Source of the DNA: Leptolinea sp. HRD-7
GTDB taxonomy: Bacteria; Chloroflexota; Anaerolineae; Anaerolineales; Anaerolineaceae
Length of the DNA: 64,000 nt
Direction: 5' to 3'
NCBI GenBank assembly: GCA_024363285.1
Contig: AP024711.1
Span: forward strand, 124,001-188,000
In this document: one piece after another, positions 1-9,310 of the stretch
Layout: every line of letters begins with the position of its first letter
Numbering within the stretch: the first letter of the stretch is position 1
The notes under the pieces: model-generated
Seen by the model: the letters and a program-made list of their open reading frames with translations, nothing else
Told to the model about the DNA's origin: nothing
The model's database searches: none
Program-made: the position numbers and the translations under genes

Positions 1-27
1 TGCAAATTCGTGTAATAGGGACATCTG

Positions 28-60
28 AAACCCTTAGGGTCTTTTAGACCCTAAGGGTTT
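28..60. terminator. Perfect inverted repeat at window edge
   Basis: Two 15-base arms beginning AAACCCTTAGGGTCT pair perfectly around a three-base loop. The hairpin lies just past the end of the toxin gene on the minus strand, so it may terminate that operon. The flanking T runs are only three bases long, so it may instead be a plain palindrome or a terminator for a gene beyond the edge. Confidence 0.45.
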
Positions 61-91
61 GGGCAAGGCATAATGAATCACAACAATCGAT

Positions 92-409
92 CTATCTGGT
101 TCTATCGTGGGCTATCTTGTATACCGTCTCATCACTCCGTATGGAGATGACAATGATAACCATAGACTTCTCTTCCCGCCGGAGGGTGTACACTACCCGC
201 AATCCCAGAGCCATCAGAGTGATCTTCAAATACCCGGCCAACCGGGAGGATGCATGGTTGCCCAGCGGTTTCCCAAATCCTCCTTCGGATTGGGGAAGAG
301 GATTCCCGGAAACTTTTTCAATGGCTTTTAAGACCGGGACACGTTGGGAATGGTCAAGCTTTTTCAGGTCTTCACGGGCTTCATGGGTATAGACGATTTC
401 CCAGGACAT
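92..409 (-). CDS. RelE/ParE-family toxin
   Basis: A 105-residue basic protein with the layout of RelE/ParE toxins: an N-terminal W-E-I-V-Y-T segment, a helix pair (E-A-R-E-D-L-K-K-L), a central R-L-A-G-Y-L-K strand and a late R-V-V-Y-T-L-R strand. RelE members cleave ribosome-bound mRNA and ParE members poison gyrase; the sequence does not decide between them. The start ATG overlaps the stop TGA of the upstream antitoxin by one base (TGATG), so the two are translationally coupled. The family call is from the fold-level pattern and the neighbour. Toxic activity is inferred. Confidence 0.8.
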   Translation of the reverse strand: MSWEIVYTHEAREDLKKLDHSQRVPVLKAIEKVSGNPLPQSEGGFGKPLGNHASSRLAGYLKITLMALGLRVVYTLRREEKSMVIIVISIRSDETVYKIAHDRTR

Positions 410-738
410 CAGTCAATATCCACATCGATATTTTCAAGATCTTCCGGATGAACTCCGAACTCCTGCATGATCTCTTCAGATGTGACAAAACCCGATTTTT
501 CTGCCTGCTTCATCCGCTTTTCGGCTTCAAAGTACAGCTCATAGTCTTCCAGTTGCCTGACCATTTCGTCATAGCGTTCCGGGGTAAGTAACACGCAGGC
601 AGGAACATCATTTTTGAGCACCACTTTGATGCCACTTTTTCTGACTTCATCAAAAATTTTCCCGGCTCCCCCGCGGTTAAACCGGGAGATCGGTACGATG
701 GTATTTATCAGGTTTTTAACAGATAATCGAGTGTTCAT
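409..738 (-). CDS. Phd/YefM-family antitoxin
   Basis: A 109-residue acidic protein. The N-terminal 60 residues resemble Phd/YefM antitoxins: a strand-helix DNA-binding part (I-V-P-I-S-R-F-N-R-G-G-A) followed by the typical V-V-L-K-N-D-V-P-A-C-V-L-L-T-P-E-R-Y segment. The acidic C-terminal tail is expected to wrap and neutralise the toxin encoded immediately downstream. An AAGGAG ribosome site precedes the ATG. A good promoter lies upstream with a short palindrome over its -10, consistent with the autorepression usual in this family. Confidence 0.82.
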   Translation of the reverse strand: MNTRLSVKNLINTIVPISRFNRGGAGKIFDEVRKSGIKVVLKNDVPACVLLTPERYDEMVRQLEDYELYFEAEKRMKQAEKSGFVTSEEIMQEFGVHPEDLENIDVDID

Positions 739-755
739 AATTAACTCCTTAATAC

Positions 756-784
756 AGTATAGAATAGAACATCATAAATATCAA
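756..784 (-). promoter_or_regulatory. Promoter of the toxin-antitoxin operon
   Basis: On the minus strand TTGATA and TATACT are separated by 17 bases, a good sigma-70-type match, and lie 18 bases upstream of the antitoxin ATG. A short palindrome (ATAC-A-GTAT) overlaps the -10 and could be the autoregulatory site. Confidence 0.55.
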
Positions 785-881
785 TATATTTATTGTTATT
801 TTTATTGTCTCTTTTACTAATTATAAAAATACCCCCAATTTAAAGGAAATCATTCCATTAACCACAGCGTGTACCAAAGGC

Positions 882-2615
882 CTACCCCTCCAGCACCCCC
901 GCTGACGGCACCCGCGCCTTCACCAGCCCCCGCACCTCATCCACCGTGCTCAACTTCAGCGCTTCATCCGCCAGCCCCTTCATCTCACGCGTATCCAGTT
1001 TACGGATCAGCGCCTTGACCACCGGCACCAGCACCGGCGCCATCGAGAACTCGTCCAATCCCATGCCCAAGAACAGCGGCACAGCCAGCGGCTCGCCGGC
1101 CAGCTCACCGCACACCCCTGTCCACTTGCCTACCCGGTGTGACGCTTCGATCACATCACGGATCAGGCGCAGCACGGCCGGGTGGAAGGCGTCGCACAAA
1201 CTTGCCACAGCAGGGTTCCCGCGGTCTGCTGCCATGGTGTACTGCGAAAGGTCATTGGTTCCGATGGAGAAGAAATCCACCTCGCGCGCCAGCGAATCCG
1301 CGCACAGGGCGGCGGCGGGCGTTTCGACCATGATACCCACATCCACATTTTCGGCGAAGGGTATCCCCTCGCGGGTCAATTCATCTTTGCACTCTTCCAG
1401 AACCCGGCGGGCCCGGCGTACTTCGTCAATATCTGAAACCATGGGGAACATGATCTTCAAGTTATGTCCCGTTCCCGCTCTCAGGGCGGCGCGTAGTTGA
1501 GGTTTGAAGATATCAGTCCTGCGCAGGCTCAACCGAAGGCCGCGCACCCCCAGGAAAGGATTTTCTTCCTCCTCGGTTGAAAGGTACGGCAGGTTTTTGT
1601 CACCCCCGATATCCAGTGTCCGCAGTACAACAGGCCTGTCACCAAATTCCTGCAGAATGGCTTTGTAGGCTTTGAATTGTTCCTCTTCGGTTGGCAGTGT
1701 GGAACGCCCCATATACAGGAACTCGGTGCGCAGCAAGCCGCATCCTTCCGCGCCTTGATCCACGGCCATTTTTGCCCCGGCGCGGTCACCGATATTGGCC
1801 AGAATATGCGGCCTCTTCCCGTCAATGGTGATGGCCGGCTCAAAGGCATGCTCCCGCGCCGCGTCGTGCATCTGTTTCATACGGCCGGCACGCTCCCGGC
1901 TGGCAGCAACCAGCGATTCATCCGGGTCAACGGTTACCGTGCCGGTGTAGCCATCAAGGATGATCATCGTGCCCGCCGTAATGTCCAGCACGGCGTCACC
2001 CGCGCCGTCCACGGAGGGCAGTCCCAGTCCGCGCGCCAGAATGGCGGCGTGACTGGTGACAGACCCTTTGGCCACACAGAACCCGAGCACCAGGTTTTTA
2101 TCTATCAGTATGGTATCGGAGGGCGTCAGGTCATCCGCCGTGATGATCGAAGGGACTCTCAACCCGGCGCTGGGGCTTTCCGCCACCCCCAGCAGCAGGC
2201 GGGTGACGCGGTTGGCCACGTCCAGCACGTCAATCGCGCGGGCGGCGAAATAGTCATTATCCATGGCAGCCAGTTCAGCGGCATACCCTTTACACATTTC
2301 CACAAACACCGGCTCCACATTCGTCCGGCGTTCATCCAGCCGGGCTTTCACCCGGGCGAGCAGGTCGGCATCTTCGGTGATCATCGTATGGAACTGAAAG
2401 ATCTCCGCCTGGTCTTTATCCGTATCCCGCAGGGCTTTTTGATAGATCTGCGCCAGTTGCTCACGGGCGGCAGCCAGGGCAGATTCCAGACGTTTCCATT
2501 CGGCGGCCGGATCGCGGTTTTCGAACGTTTCGATCACCAGATCCGCCCGGCGGAACGGAAAAACCGGCCCGCAGGCGATCCCTCTGGAACTGCCGATACC
2601 CTGAATAACCTTCAT
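882..2615 (-). CDS. ptsI: PTS enzyme I (phosphoenolpyruvate-protein phosphotransferase)
   Basis: Enzyme I takes phosphate from PEP and passes it to HPr in the cytoplasm, the first step of the sugar phosphotransferase system. I choose the internal ATG preceded by GAGGTCAGGAA rather than the longer frame start at 2654. With this start the protein is 577 residues, and the phosphorylated histidine in S-H-A-A-I-L-A-R is residue 189 and the catalytic cysteine in C-G-E-L-A-G-E is residue 502, both matching the Escherichia coli numbering as I recall it. PEP-binding motifs D-I-G-G-D-K and S-I-G-T-N-D-L-S-Q-Y are intact. HPr is not beside it. The PTS operon at 14.8-18.4 kb is the obvious client. An extended -10 (TGATATACT) upstream may be its promoter. 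Confidence 0.97.
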   Translation of the reverse strand: MKVIQGIGSSRGIACGPVFPFRRADLVIETFENRDPAAEWKRLESALAAAREQLAQIYQKALRDTDKDQAEIFQFHTMITEDADLLARVKARLDERRTNVEPVFVEMCKGYAAELAAMDNDYFAARAIDVLDVANRVTRLLLGVAESPSAGLRVPSIITADDLTPSDTILIDKNLVLGFCVAKGSVTSHAAILARGLGLPSVDGAGDAVLDITAGTMIILDGYTGTVTVDPDESLVAASRERAGRMKQMHDAAREHAFEPAITIDGKRPHILANIGDRAGAKMAVDQGAEGCGLLRTEFLYMGRSTLPTEEEQFKAYKAILQEFGDRPVVLRTLDIGGDKNLPYLSTEEEENPFLGVRGLRLSLRRTDIFKPQLRAALRAGTGHNLKIMFPMVSDIDEVRRARRVLEECKDELTREGIPFAENVDVGIMVETPAAALCADSLAREVDFFSIGTNDLSQYTMAADRGNPAVASLCDAFHPAVLRLIRDVIEASHRVGKWTGVCGELAGEPLAVPLFLGMGLDEFSMAPVLVPVVKALIRKLDTREMKGLADEALKLSTVDEVRGLVKARVPSAGVLEG

Positions 2616-2782
2616 TTCCTGACCTCGATGCTGGATGATAAAAACCGGTTTCAAGCGTATGAATCAGTATATCACGGTGGAAATTTCAGGTCACATGACC
2701 AACAGGTGACGAAAGCCACCCGAAAATATGACCAGGCAGGGCTTAATATAGGCGCGTACATCACAGAAGGAAGGTTAGAACA

Positions 2783-3721
2783 ATGTCAAACATTCTGGAA
2801 CTGGTCAATGTGACCAAAACCTATAAAACCACAGCGGTGGTTGACGACATCTCTTTTTCCGTGAAGCAGGGTGAGATATTCGGCCTGCTCGGCCCCAACG
2901 GCGCCGGAAAAAGCACCACCATCTCCATGGCTACCGGCGTCTTGAAACCCACAGGCGGACGCATTCTGCTTGACGGGCAGGACCTGCGCGCTGACCTCAA
3001 CCGCTCCAAACGACTGATCGGTTACGTACCGCAGGATCTGGCGCTCTACCCCACCCTGAGCGCGCGTGACAACCTGGAATTCTTCGGCCGTATCTACGGA
3101 CTATCCGGCCGCGACCTTGCCAACCGAATCTATGATGTGCTCGAGATCGTGCAGCTCACAGACCGCGCCAACGATGCCGTGGGGCATTTCTCCGGCGGTA
3201 TGAAGCGCCGCGTCAATCTGGCCGCCGGGCTGCTGCACAGCCCCCGGCTGCTGTTCCTCGATGAACCCACTGTGGGTGTTGACCCGCAGAGCCGCAATGC
3301 CATTTTCGAAAGCCTCGAAGTTCTGAACCGCGAGGGCATGAGCATTGTGTACACCACGCATTATATGGAAGAAGCCGAACGCCTGTGCGCCCGTGTGGCC
3401 ATTGTGGATCACGGTAAAGTGATCGCTATGGATACACCCGCCAACCTGATCCAACGGCTGGGCGACGGGGTGATCCGCCTCGAGCTGCAGGATGCCAATG
3501 TCGCCGGGCTTGACCAGGCGATCGGCCAACTGGATTCTGTCAAACAGGTCACCCGCCGCGGCAACCAGCTGGAGATCCAGTCACACCGCTTTGAGCAGAC
3601 GATCATCGACGCCATGCAGGTGGTCACCCGCCTGAACAGCCGCGTCACCGGCATGAACCTGATGGAAGCCAGCCTCGAAACCGTGTTCCTCAACCTCACC
3701 GGACGCTCGATCCGGGAATAA
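2783..3721 (+). CDS. ABC-2 exporter ATP-binding protein
   Basis: A 312-residue ATPase of the DrrA/CcmA type that powers an ABC-2 exporter. The Walker A motif G-P-N-G-A-G-K-S-T, signature F-S-G-G-M-K-R-R, Walker B L-L-F-L-D-E-P-T and the switch histidine in Y-T-T-H-Y-M-E-E-A all lie in the first 200 residues. The last ~80 residues form the regulatory tail common in this group. A GAAGGAAGG ribosome site precedes the ATG. The permease gene follows after 18 bases. The exported substrate cannot be told from sequence; drug, lipid and antimicrobial peptide exporters all share this design. Confidence 0.93.
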   Translation: MSNILELVNVTKTYKTTAVVDDISFSVKQGEIFGLLGPNGAGKSTTISMATGVLKPTGGRILLDGQDLRADLNRSKRLIGYVPQDLALYPTLSARDNLEFFGRIYGLSGRDLANRIYDVLEIVQLTDRANDAVGHFSGGMKRRVNLAAGLLHSPRLLFLDEPTVGVDPQSRNAIFESLEVLNREGMSIVYTTHYMEEAERLCARVAIVDHGKVIAMDTPANLIQRLGDGVIRLELQDANVAGLDQAIGQLDSVKQVTRRGNQLEIQSHRFEQTIIDAMQVVTRLNSRVTGMNLMEASLETVFLNLTGRSIRE

Positions 3722-3739
3722 TGGATAAAGGAAAAACCC

Positions 3740-5005
3740 ATGTTCAACCAGATTTTTGCCATTGCCTTGAAAGAAATCAAAGTACTGTTCCATGACCGCG
3801 GTTCGCTGATCGCGCTGTTTGGTCTACCCATCGCTTTCATTCTGGTGATGACCGTCGCGCTGGATGGCGTGTTTACCTCCGGCACCAGTGACAAACCCAT
3901 TGTGATGCTGGTATCCAATCAGGATACAGGCCCCCTGGCTGCCAGTGTGGTGAAAGACCTGCGTACCGCCGAAGGACTTTCACTGGTGGAAACATACAAC
4001 GGTTCACCGTTGACCGCCGCGAAGATCGAAGAATTGATCACCGCCAGGCAGTACATGCTGGGCGTGGACTTTCCGGCGGATTTCAGCGACGCGGTGCTGA
4101 CCTCCGGGAGCGATCCCGAAGCCGCCAAACCCCAGGTGCGCTTTATTGTGGACCCCACCGCTAACAACCAGATACTGGCGCCGGCGCGCGGGCTGGTGGA
4201 AGGGCACGTTGAGCGGGTGACATCTTTCGCGTTGATGCAATCGCAAACCCGCGCCGGTTTTGCCGCCATCGCGCGGAACGCGCCGGCCGGTCAACAGGCG
4301 TTCATGCGGCAGATCGAAGAGCAGTTCACCAGCGGGCAGGCACAGGCCGTCGGTTCAACCGGCGTGGAATACAGGGTTGTGTCGCCGTCACAGTACAAGA
4401 TCGATAAAGAGCCCACCTCGGTGGAACAGAACGTTCCGGCTTATACCATTTACGGCGTTTTCTTCATCCTGCAAACCATTGCCACCGGTTTCTTTGAAGA
4501 GAAGAACAGCGGCGCGTTCCACCGCCTGCAAGCCGCGCCCCTTTCGCGCGCCGCCTACCTGATCGGCAAAGGCCTCTCGTATTTCGCCATCAATCTGATC
4601 CAGATCGTGCTGATGTTCGCCGTGGGCGTGCTGGTCTTCCACATGAAGCTCGGGAACGCCCCTCTGGCCATGGTGGTCATCTCGGTGATCACGTCACTGG
4701 CAGCCACCGGCCTCGGCATGATGGTCACCTGCTTTGTGCGCTCACAGGAACAGGCCGGCAGCCTGGGGACTTTGCTCGGTGTGGTGCTTTCAGTGATCGG
4801 CGGTATGATGGTCCCCGCGTACGTGATGCCGGATTTCATGCAGAAGATCTCGTGGGCCACACCGCACGCCTGGGCGCTTTCCGCCTACCAGGATGTGATC
4901 GTGCGCGGGATGGACCTGCCGCAGATCCTGCCGTCACTGGGAGTGCTCAGTCTGTTTGCCCTCGGATTCTGGGTAGTGGCCATTCTGCGGTTCAAGTTTA
5001 ATTGA
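3740..5005 (+). CDS. ABC-2 type permease
   Basis: A 421-residue membrane partner of the preceding ATPase. One membrane segment near residues 20-40 is followed by a large extracytoplasmic region (about 45-220), then a block of five hydrophobic segments from about 230 to the end, as in YhaP/DrrB-like ABC2_membrane_3 proteins. The G-T-L-L-G-V-V-L-S-V-I-G-G-M-M-V-P segment near residue 350 is the usual conserved ABC-2 signature region. It sits in one operon with the ATPase and the two-component system downstream. Confidence 0.92.
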   Translation: MFNQIFAIALKEIKVLFHDRGSLIALFGLPIAFILVMTVALDGVFTSGTSDKPIVMLVSNQDTGPLAASVVKDLRTAEGLSLVETYNGSPLTAAKIEELITARQYMLGVDFPADFSDAVLTSGSDPEAAKPQVRFIVDPTANNQILAPARGLVEGHVERVTSFALMQSQTRAGFAAIARNAPAGQQAFMRQIEEQFTSGQAQAVGSTGVEYRVVSPSQYKIDKEPTSVEQNVPAYTIYGVFFILQTIATGFFEEKNSGAFHRLQAAPLSRAAYLIGKGLSYFAINLIQIVLMFAVGVLVFHMKLGNAPLAMVVISVITSLAATGLGMMVTCFVRSQEQAGSLGTLLGVVLSVIGGMMVPAYVMPDFMQKISWATPHAWALSAYQDVIVRGMDLPQILPSLGVLSLFALGFWVVAILRFKFN

Positions 5006-5048
5006 TCCGGTGTTTGCCGTCAGACAGCCCGGAAGGTAGAATAACCTC

Positions 5049-6218
5049 ATGAAAATTTCATCCGAAAAATTATTGTTGTCTTCCGGGCTTTTCGGCCTTC
5101 TCGCGATCTGGATTTCCAGCATGGCCGCGCTGGAAAACCACACCCAGCGCGTGTGGGTCAGCCTGATTTTTCTGGCAATTGGTATTCTGTTCTACCTGCA
5201 AAAGATACCGGCCAAATTACCGCATGTCCATTGGATCCGCAATATATTGATGACCGGACTCGCGACATGCCTTTTTTTCTTTAAGTCAGGCTGGAATTTC
5301 TTCCCGATTGTGTTCTTTATTCTCAGTCCGCAGGTGATGTTTAATTTTCCCTTCAAAATCGGCGCGGCCTGGTTGCTGGCTTATACGTTGATCACCACAG
5401 TTTTCATGTTCGCGTCGTCGGGCATTTCCGGGTTGATCGATCTTTTACCGTACACCGCCGGTTATGTATTCTTCGGTTTTTTTGGCTGGACGATGGTGCA
5501 GGCGCAAAAGGATCGTCAACGGAGCGAAGAGTTGCTCGCTGACCTTCAGGCAGCGCATGAAAAACTACAGCGCTATACCGAACAGGTGGAAGAACTGACC
5601 ATTACCGAAGAGCGCAGCCGCATCGCCCGCGAAATGCACGATACCCTGAGTCACCGGTTGACCATTGCCGCGGTGCAACTGGAAGGCGCCGCGCGGTTAA
5701 TCCACACCAACCCCCAACGAACGGAAACGATCATCAAAACCGTGCATGAACAGGTGAAGGAAGGGCTGGCTGAACTGCGCCGCACTGTAGCCATGATGCG
5801 CGCTCCTGTGGATGAAGACCTGCCCCTTCCGCAAGCCCTGACCCGCCTGACCACCGCTGTGAAGGAAGCCACCGGATTGAACCTGAAACTGGAAATGGAT
5901 GACTCACTGCCGGCGCTGACGTCCGGTCAACGGCACGCGTTGTTCCGCGCCGCGCAGGAAGGGTTGACCAACATCGAACGTCACGCCAGCGCCTCTGAAG
6001 CCCGCATCTGCCTGTTCCGAGAGGGTGACCGGGTAAGTCTGCTCATCGAAGATAACGGCATTGGACTGAACCCGGCCGGAAAAAAAGAAGGACTGGGACT
6101 TACCGGAATGCGCGAACGTGCCAGTTTATTGAACGGGGAGTTTGCCATCCAGCCGCGTGAAGGCGGGGGAACCCGGTTGTTCTTCACGCTGCCGGTTCCC
6201 GGGGAGGATATACAATGA
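5049..6218 (+). CDS. DesK/NarX-type sensor histidine kinase
   Basis: A 389-residue HisKA_3 kinase. The N-terminal ~160 residues hold four to five hydrophobic segments with almost no loop domain, so the signal is probably sensed in the membrane. A coiled coil (about 165-190) leads to the H-box E-M-H-D-T-L-S-H with phospho-accepting H197. The HATPase domain has the N box E-G-L-T-N-I-E-R-H-A, D-N-G-I-G-L and G-L-T-G-M-R-E-R. The gene starts 43 bases after the exporter permease and overlaps the response regulator by four bases (ATGA). By analogy with such operons, the pair probably controls the exporter. Confidence 0.93.
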   Translation: MKISSEKLLLSSGLFGLLAIWISSMAALENHTQRVWVSLIFLAIGILFYLQKIPAKLPHVHWIRNILMTGLATCLFFFKSGWNFFPIVFFILSPQVMFNFPFKIGAAWLLAYTLITTVFMFASSGISGLIDLLPYTAGYVFFGFFGWTMVQAQKDRQRSEELLADLQAAHEKLQRYTEQVEELTITEERSRIAREMHDTLSHRLTIAAVQLEGAARLIHTNPQRTETIIKTVHEQVKEGLAELRRTVAMMRAPVDEDLPLPQALTRLTTAVKEATGLNLKLEMDDSLPALTSGQRHALFRAAQEGLTNIERHASASEARICLFREGDRVSLLIEDNGIGLNPAGKKEGLGLTGMRERASLLNGEFAIQPREGGGTRLFFTLPVPGEDIQ

Positions 6219-6886
6219 AATCCACATCCGAACAACCTGTGAAGATCCGCGTGCTGCTGGCCGACGACCAACGTCTGATGCGCGACGGCCTGCGCACCCT
6301 GCTGGAACTGGAGGATGACCTTGAAGTGGTGGGGGAAGCCGAAAACGGCCGCGCCGCGCTTGAACTGGCCGCCAGCCTTAGGCCGGATGTGGTGCTGATG
6401 GACGTGCGCATGCCCGTGATGGACGGCGTGGAAGCCACCCGTCAACTCGCGGCAAGCCTGCCGGAATGCCGGGTGATCATCCTCACCACCTTTGATGACG
6501 AGTCCATCATATTCGAGGGGCTGCGCGCCGGGGCGCTGGGGTATTTATTGAAGGATGTCTCCGGCGAAGAGCTGGCCTCGGCCATCCGCGAGGTAAACCG
6601 CGGCGGCGCGTTGATACAGCCGTCGGTGGCGCGCAAGGTGCTGGCGGAATTCAGCCGCTTGCCCGCCGCGCCGTCTTCGGCGCAGATTTTGCCGGGTGAC
6701 GGGCTTTCGGAGCGCGAAACAGAGATATTGAAACTCGTGGCGCGCGGGCTTTCGAATAAAGAGATCGCCCTGCGGTTAAGCCTCACCGAGGGCACGGTGA
6801 AGAATTATGTCTCCGCCATATTGCAGAAGCTGGGGGTGCAAGACCGCACCCAGGCCGCGTTAAAAGCCCGCGGGATGGGGATATAA
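6215..6886 (+). CDS. NarL/FixJ-family response regulator
   Basis: A 223-residue regulator: receiver domain (about 6-125) with phospho-acceptor D63 in V-V-L-M-D-V-R-M-P, and a LuxR-type helix-turn-helix (about 160-220) with L-S-E-R-E-T-E-I-L-K-L and K-E-I-A-L-R-L-S-L-T-E-G-T-V-K-N-Y. The start overlaps the kinase stop by four bases, so expression is coupled. Its targets are not visible, but the ABC exporter in the same operon is the natural candidate. Confidence 0.94.
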   Translation: MKSTSEQPVKIRVLLADDQRLMRDGLRTLLELEDDLEVVGEAENGRAALELAASLRPDVVLMDVRMPVMDGVEATRQLAASLPECRVIILTTFDDESIIFEGLRAGALGYLLKDVSGEELASAIREVNRGGALIQPSVARKVLAEFSRLPAAPSSAQILPGDGLSERETEILKLVARGLSNKEIALRLSLTEGTVKNYVSAILQKLGVQDRTQAALKARGMGI

Positions 6887-6904
6887 CATCAGGATGCGGC
6901 ATTA

Positions 6905-7330
6905 ATGTATCCGGCGCGATACAGTCACCTTCCCCCTGAGGGGGAAAGGCCGGGATGAGGGGCTGGCTTGCCTGGTGAATTTTTATGGATATGTATACTT
7001 CACAGCAGACGATGGTGCGTTGAATGCGGTAACGATCTCATCCGGCAACCATCCCGCAACCTTGTCAGCAATTGGGCATTCAACAGCACCCTACAATTGC
7101 GGCAAATGGCCAGGTTGAGGGTTATTTATGCCGTGGAAGTATCCGGCGCGATACAGTTACCTTCCCCCTGAGGGGGAAGGCCGGGATGAGGGGCTGGCTT
7201 GCCTGGTGAGTTTTTATGGATAAATACACGTCCCGGCAGGCCATGGTGCGTTGAATGCGGTAACGATCTCATCCGGCAACCATCCCGCAACCTTGTCAGC
7301 GAATGGGCATTCAACAGCACCCTGCGTTTC
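6905..7330. repeat. Two tandem copies of a ~232-base composite palindromic repeat
   Basis: Two near-identical copies start at about 6908 and 7140. Each has a CACCTTCCCCCTGAGGGGGA palindrome followed by GCCGGGATGAGG, then an imperfect inverted repeat running from GGTGCGTTGAATGC to GCATTCAACAGCACC. Related units fill the gaps near 14.5, 18.6, 37.9, 46.5 and 51 kb. No gene is supported here. Open frames across it are made by the repeats. Confidence 0.85.
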
Positions 7331-7348
7331 CGGGAAGTTCTTACTCAG

Positions 7349-9301
7349 CTAATCTGCCTGCAGGCAGAGGAACTGGTATGGTTTCATCACAAAATCATCC
7401 GGCGGGAATACATCACCCGTTAGCAGATCCGTATAGTGATACCCCAGTCCGTACAGACGCAGTAAATTGGCATGTACCGGCTGTTCACGTTCAGTGAAAT
7501 TACCCAGCACCAGCACGCGTTTTTCATCTCCGATCCGCAGGTATCCAAAAACGGCCGAATTGCCCGTATCGATGACGGTCGTCTCATGGCCGGCGAGCGC
7601 GGCATGGGCTTTGCGCGCGGCAATGATCTTCTTCAACCCGTTGAAAACCCGGCCAGCCGGGGTTCTTTCATCATTTCGGGCAGCGGCGATATTCCAGTCA
7701 AATGACGGGCGGTGCACCCAGCGGCTGTCACCGGCTTTGTGCGGATCGTCACGGAAAGTGTAGTCGTTCAATGTGGCCAGCTCGTCACCCAGGTACAGCA
7801 GGGGGATGCCGCCGATGGTCATGATCACCGAATGGATCAACAGAATCCGATTGACCGCTAACTCGATCCATTCCGGCGAGTTGACCATTTCCGCCTGTTC
7901 CAACCCGGCCAGCGAGGCGCAGGTTCCGGAGATACGGCAGTCACCCGTTTTCGGGTTCTCCTGAAACGGCAATCCGCGGGCGAAAGAGCCTTCAAATCGC
8001 CCGGTGTAGAAATCATTCAGGAAACGGCGGTGATAATATCCGTTTATCCCCAGTGAGCCGGCATCTTCATCAGAAAAAGTCCATCCGATATCATCATGGC
8101 AGCGCACATAATTCACCCACGCGCAGCCGGGGTCAACCGCGAACCGCCCGCGCATAGAAGTTGACAACAGATTGACATTGCGGGTCGCCAGGCTCTCCCA
8201 CAACAGAGCCATCAACAACGGATTATACGAAAGCTGACATTCACCCGGCTTAATATATTTCGCCACTTCGTCAGGGTGCACAATGGCTTCTGATTTGAAC
8301 AGCAGCGCCGGGGCAGCAATACGCGCGCAGGCATTAAAAGCCTGGATCAGTAAATGCGCTTCCGGCAGATTCTCACAGTTGGTACCCATTTGTTTCCAGA
8401 TAAACGCCACCGCGTCGAGCCGCAATACTTCCACACCGGCATTGGCCAGTGAAAGCATCTCACGCGCCATGGCTATGAACACTTCGGGATTGCTGTAATT
8501 CAGGTCCCACTGATACGAATGGAACGTCGTCCACACCCAGCGTTTAATATCCGGGAACCAGGTGAATGCCCCCGGATGCTCATCAGGGAAGATCTCCCGC
8601 AGGGTATGCTCGTAAGCGTCCGGCATGGCCCGGTCAGGGAACATGTAATAATACCGCTCGAACACCGGGTCTCCGGAACGGGCTTTCAGCGCCCACTCGT
8701 GTTCGTTCGCGGTGTGGTTGAACACAAAATCGAGCACCAGGCTGATACCGTTCTCGCGCAGCCGTCTTGCCAGAGAAGAAAGTTCAGCCATCGAGCCGAT
8801 CTTCGGGTCAACTTCCTGATAACTGCTTATGGCGTATCCGCCGTCATTTTCGCCTTCCGGGCAGCGGAACAGCGGCATCAGATGCAGATAGGTCAGGCCA
8901 AGTTCTTTGAAGTAATCGATCTTAGAGGAAAGACCCTTAAGGTTTCCAGCGAACAGGTCAACATAACAAACGCCGCCCACCTGCCGGTTTGACTGGAACC
9001 ATAGCGGGTCTTGCTTGCGGGCAAGGTCCAGAGACTTCATCTCCGCCGGACGTTTCTGCCAGCTTTCAGCCAACGTCATCAACAAGGATTCGAGGTGGTA
9101 ATAAAAATCATACTGACTTCCATACACCTGCACCAGCGGGTTGAACAAAGCCTCAAAATGGGTTTCTAACTGGCGGCTGAACACCTTCCAGCCTTCCGGA
9201 TCTTTCTCGCGATAATCGCGGCAGGCGGATTCGATACGCGGATACAACCGGGCAAACGTCCGCCCGGCTGCATCCGTTGGAAAAGGAGATGTGACAGGCA
9301 T
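7349..9301 (-). CDS. ams: Amylosucrase (GH13 family)
   Basis: A 650-residue GH13 enzyme with the amylosucrase build: a ~90-residue all-helical N-terminal domain, then the (beta/alpha)8 barrel. D-F-V-F-N-H (residues 191-196), nucleophile D296 in L-R-L-D-A-V-A-F, acid/base E338 in F-K-S-E-A-I and the H-D-D pair at 402-404 are all present. Amylosucrases use sucrose to extend alpha-1,4-glucan and release fructose; some relatives mainly hydrolyse or isomerise sucrose. No signal peptide is seen, so it acts in the cytoplasm on imported sugar. It starts 9 bases after the permease stop and is the last gene of the alpha-glucoside operon. A sucrose hydrolase function is the main alternative. Confidence 0.88.
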   Translation of the reverse strand: MPVTSPFPTDAAGRTFARLYPRIESACRDYREKDPEGWKVFSRQLETHFEALFNPLVQVYGSQYDFYYHLESLLMTLAESWQKRPAEMKSLDLARKQDPLWFQSNRQVGGVCYVDLFAGNLKGLSSKIDYFKELGLTYLHLMPLFRCPEGENDGGYAISSYQEVDPKIGSMAELSSLARRLRENGISLVLDFVFNHTANEHEWALKARSGDPVFERYYYMFPDRAMPDAYEHTLREIFPDEHPGAFTWFPDIKRWVWTTFHSYQWDLNYSNPEVFIAMAREMLSLANAGVEVLRLDAVAFIWKQMGTNCENLPEAHLLIQAFNACARIAAPALLFKSEAIVHPDEVAKYIKPGECQLSYNPLLMALLWESLATRNVNLLSTSMRGRFAVDPGCAWVNYVRCHDDIGWTFSDEDAGSLGINGYYHRRFLNDFYTGRFEGSFARGLPFQENPKTGDCRISGTCASLAGLEQAEMVNSPEWIELAVNRILLIHSVIMTIGGIPLLYLGDELATLNDYTFRDDPHKAGDSRWVHRPSFDWNIAAARNDERTPAGRVFNGLKKIIAARKAHAALAGHETTVIDTGNSAVFGYLRIGDEKRVLVLGNFTEREQPVHANLLRLYGLGYHYTDLLTGDVFPPDDFVMKPYQFLCLQAD

Positions 9302-9310
9302 TGCCTGGTT

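Noticed and set aside
1677-2813. 378-codon plus-strand frame opposite ptsI
   Set aside because: Antisense to a fully conserved enzyme I gene with intact catalytic residues.
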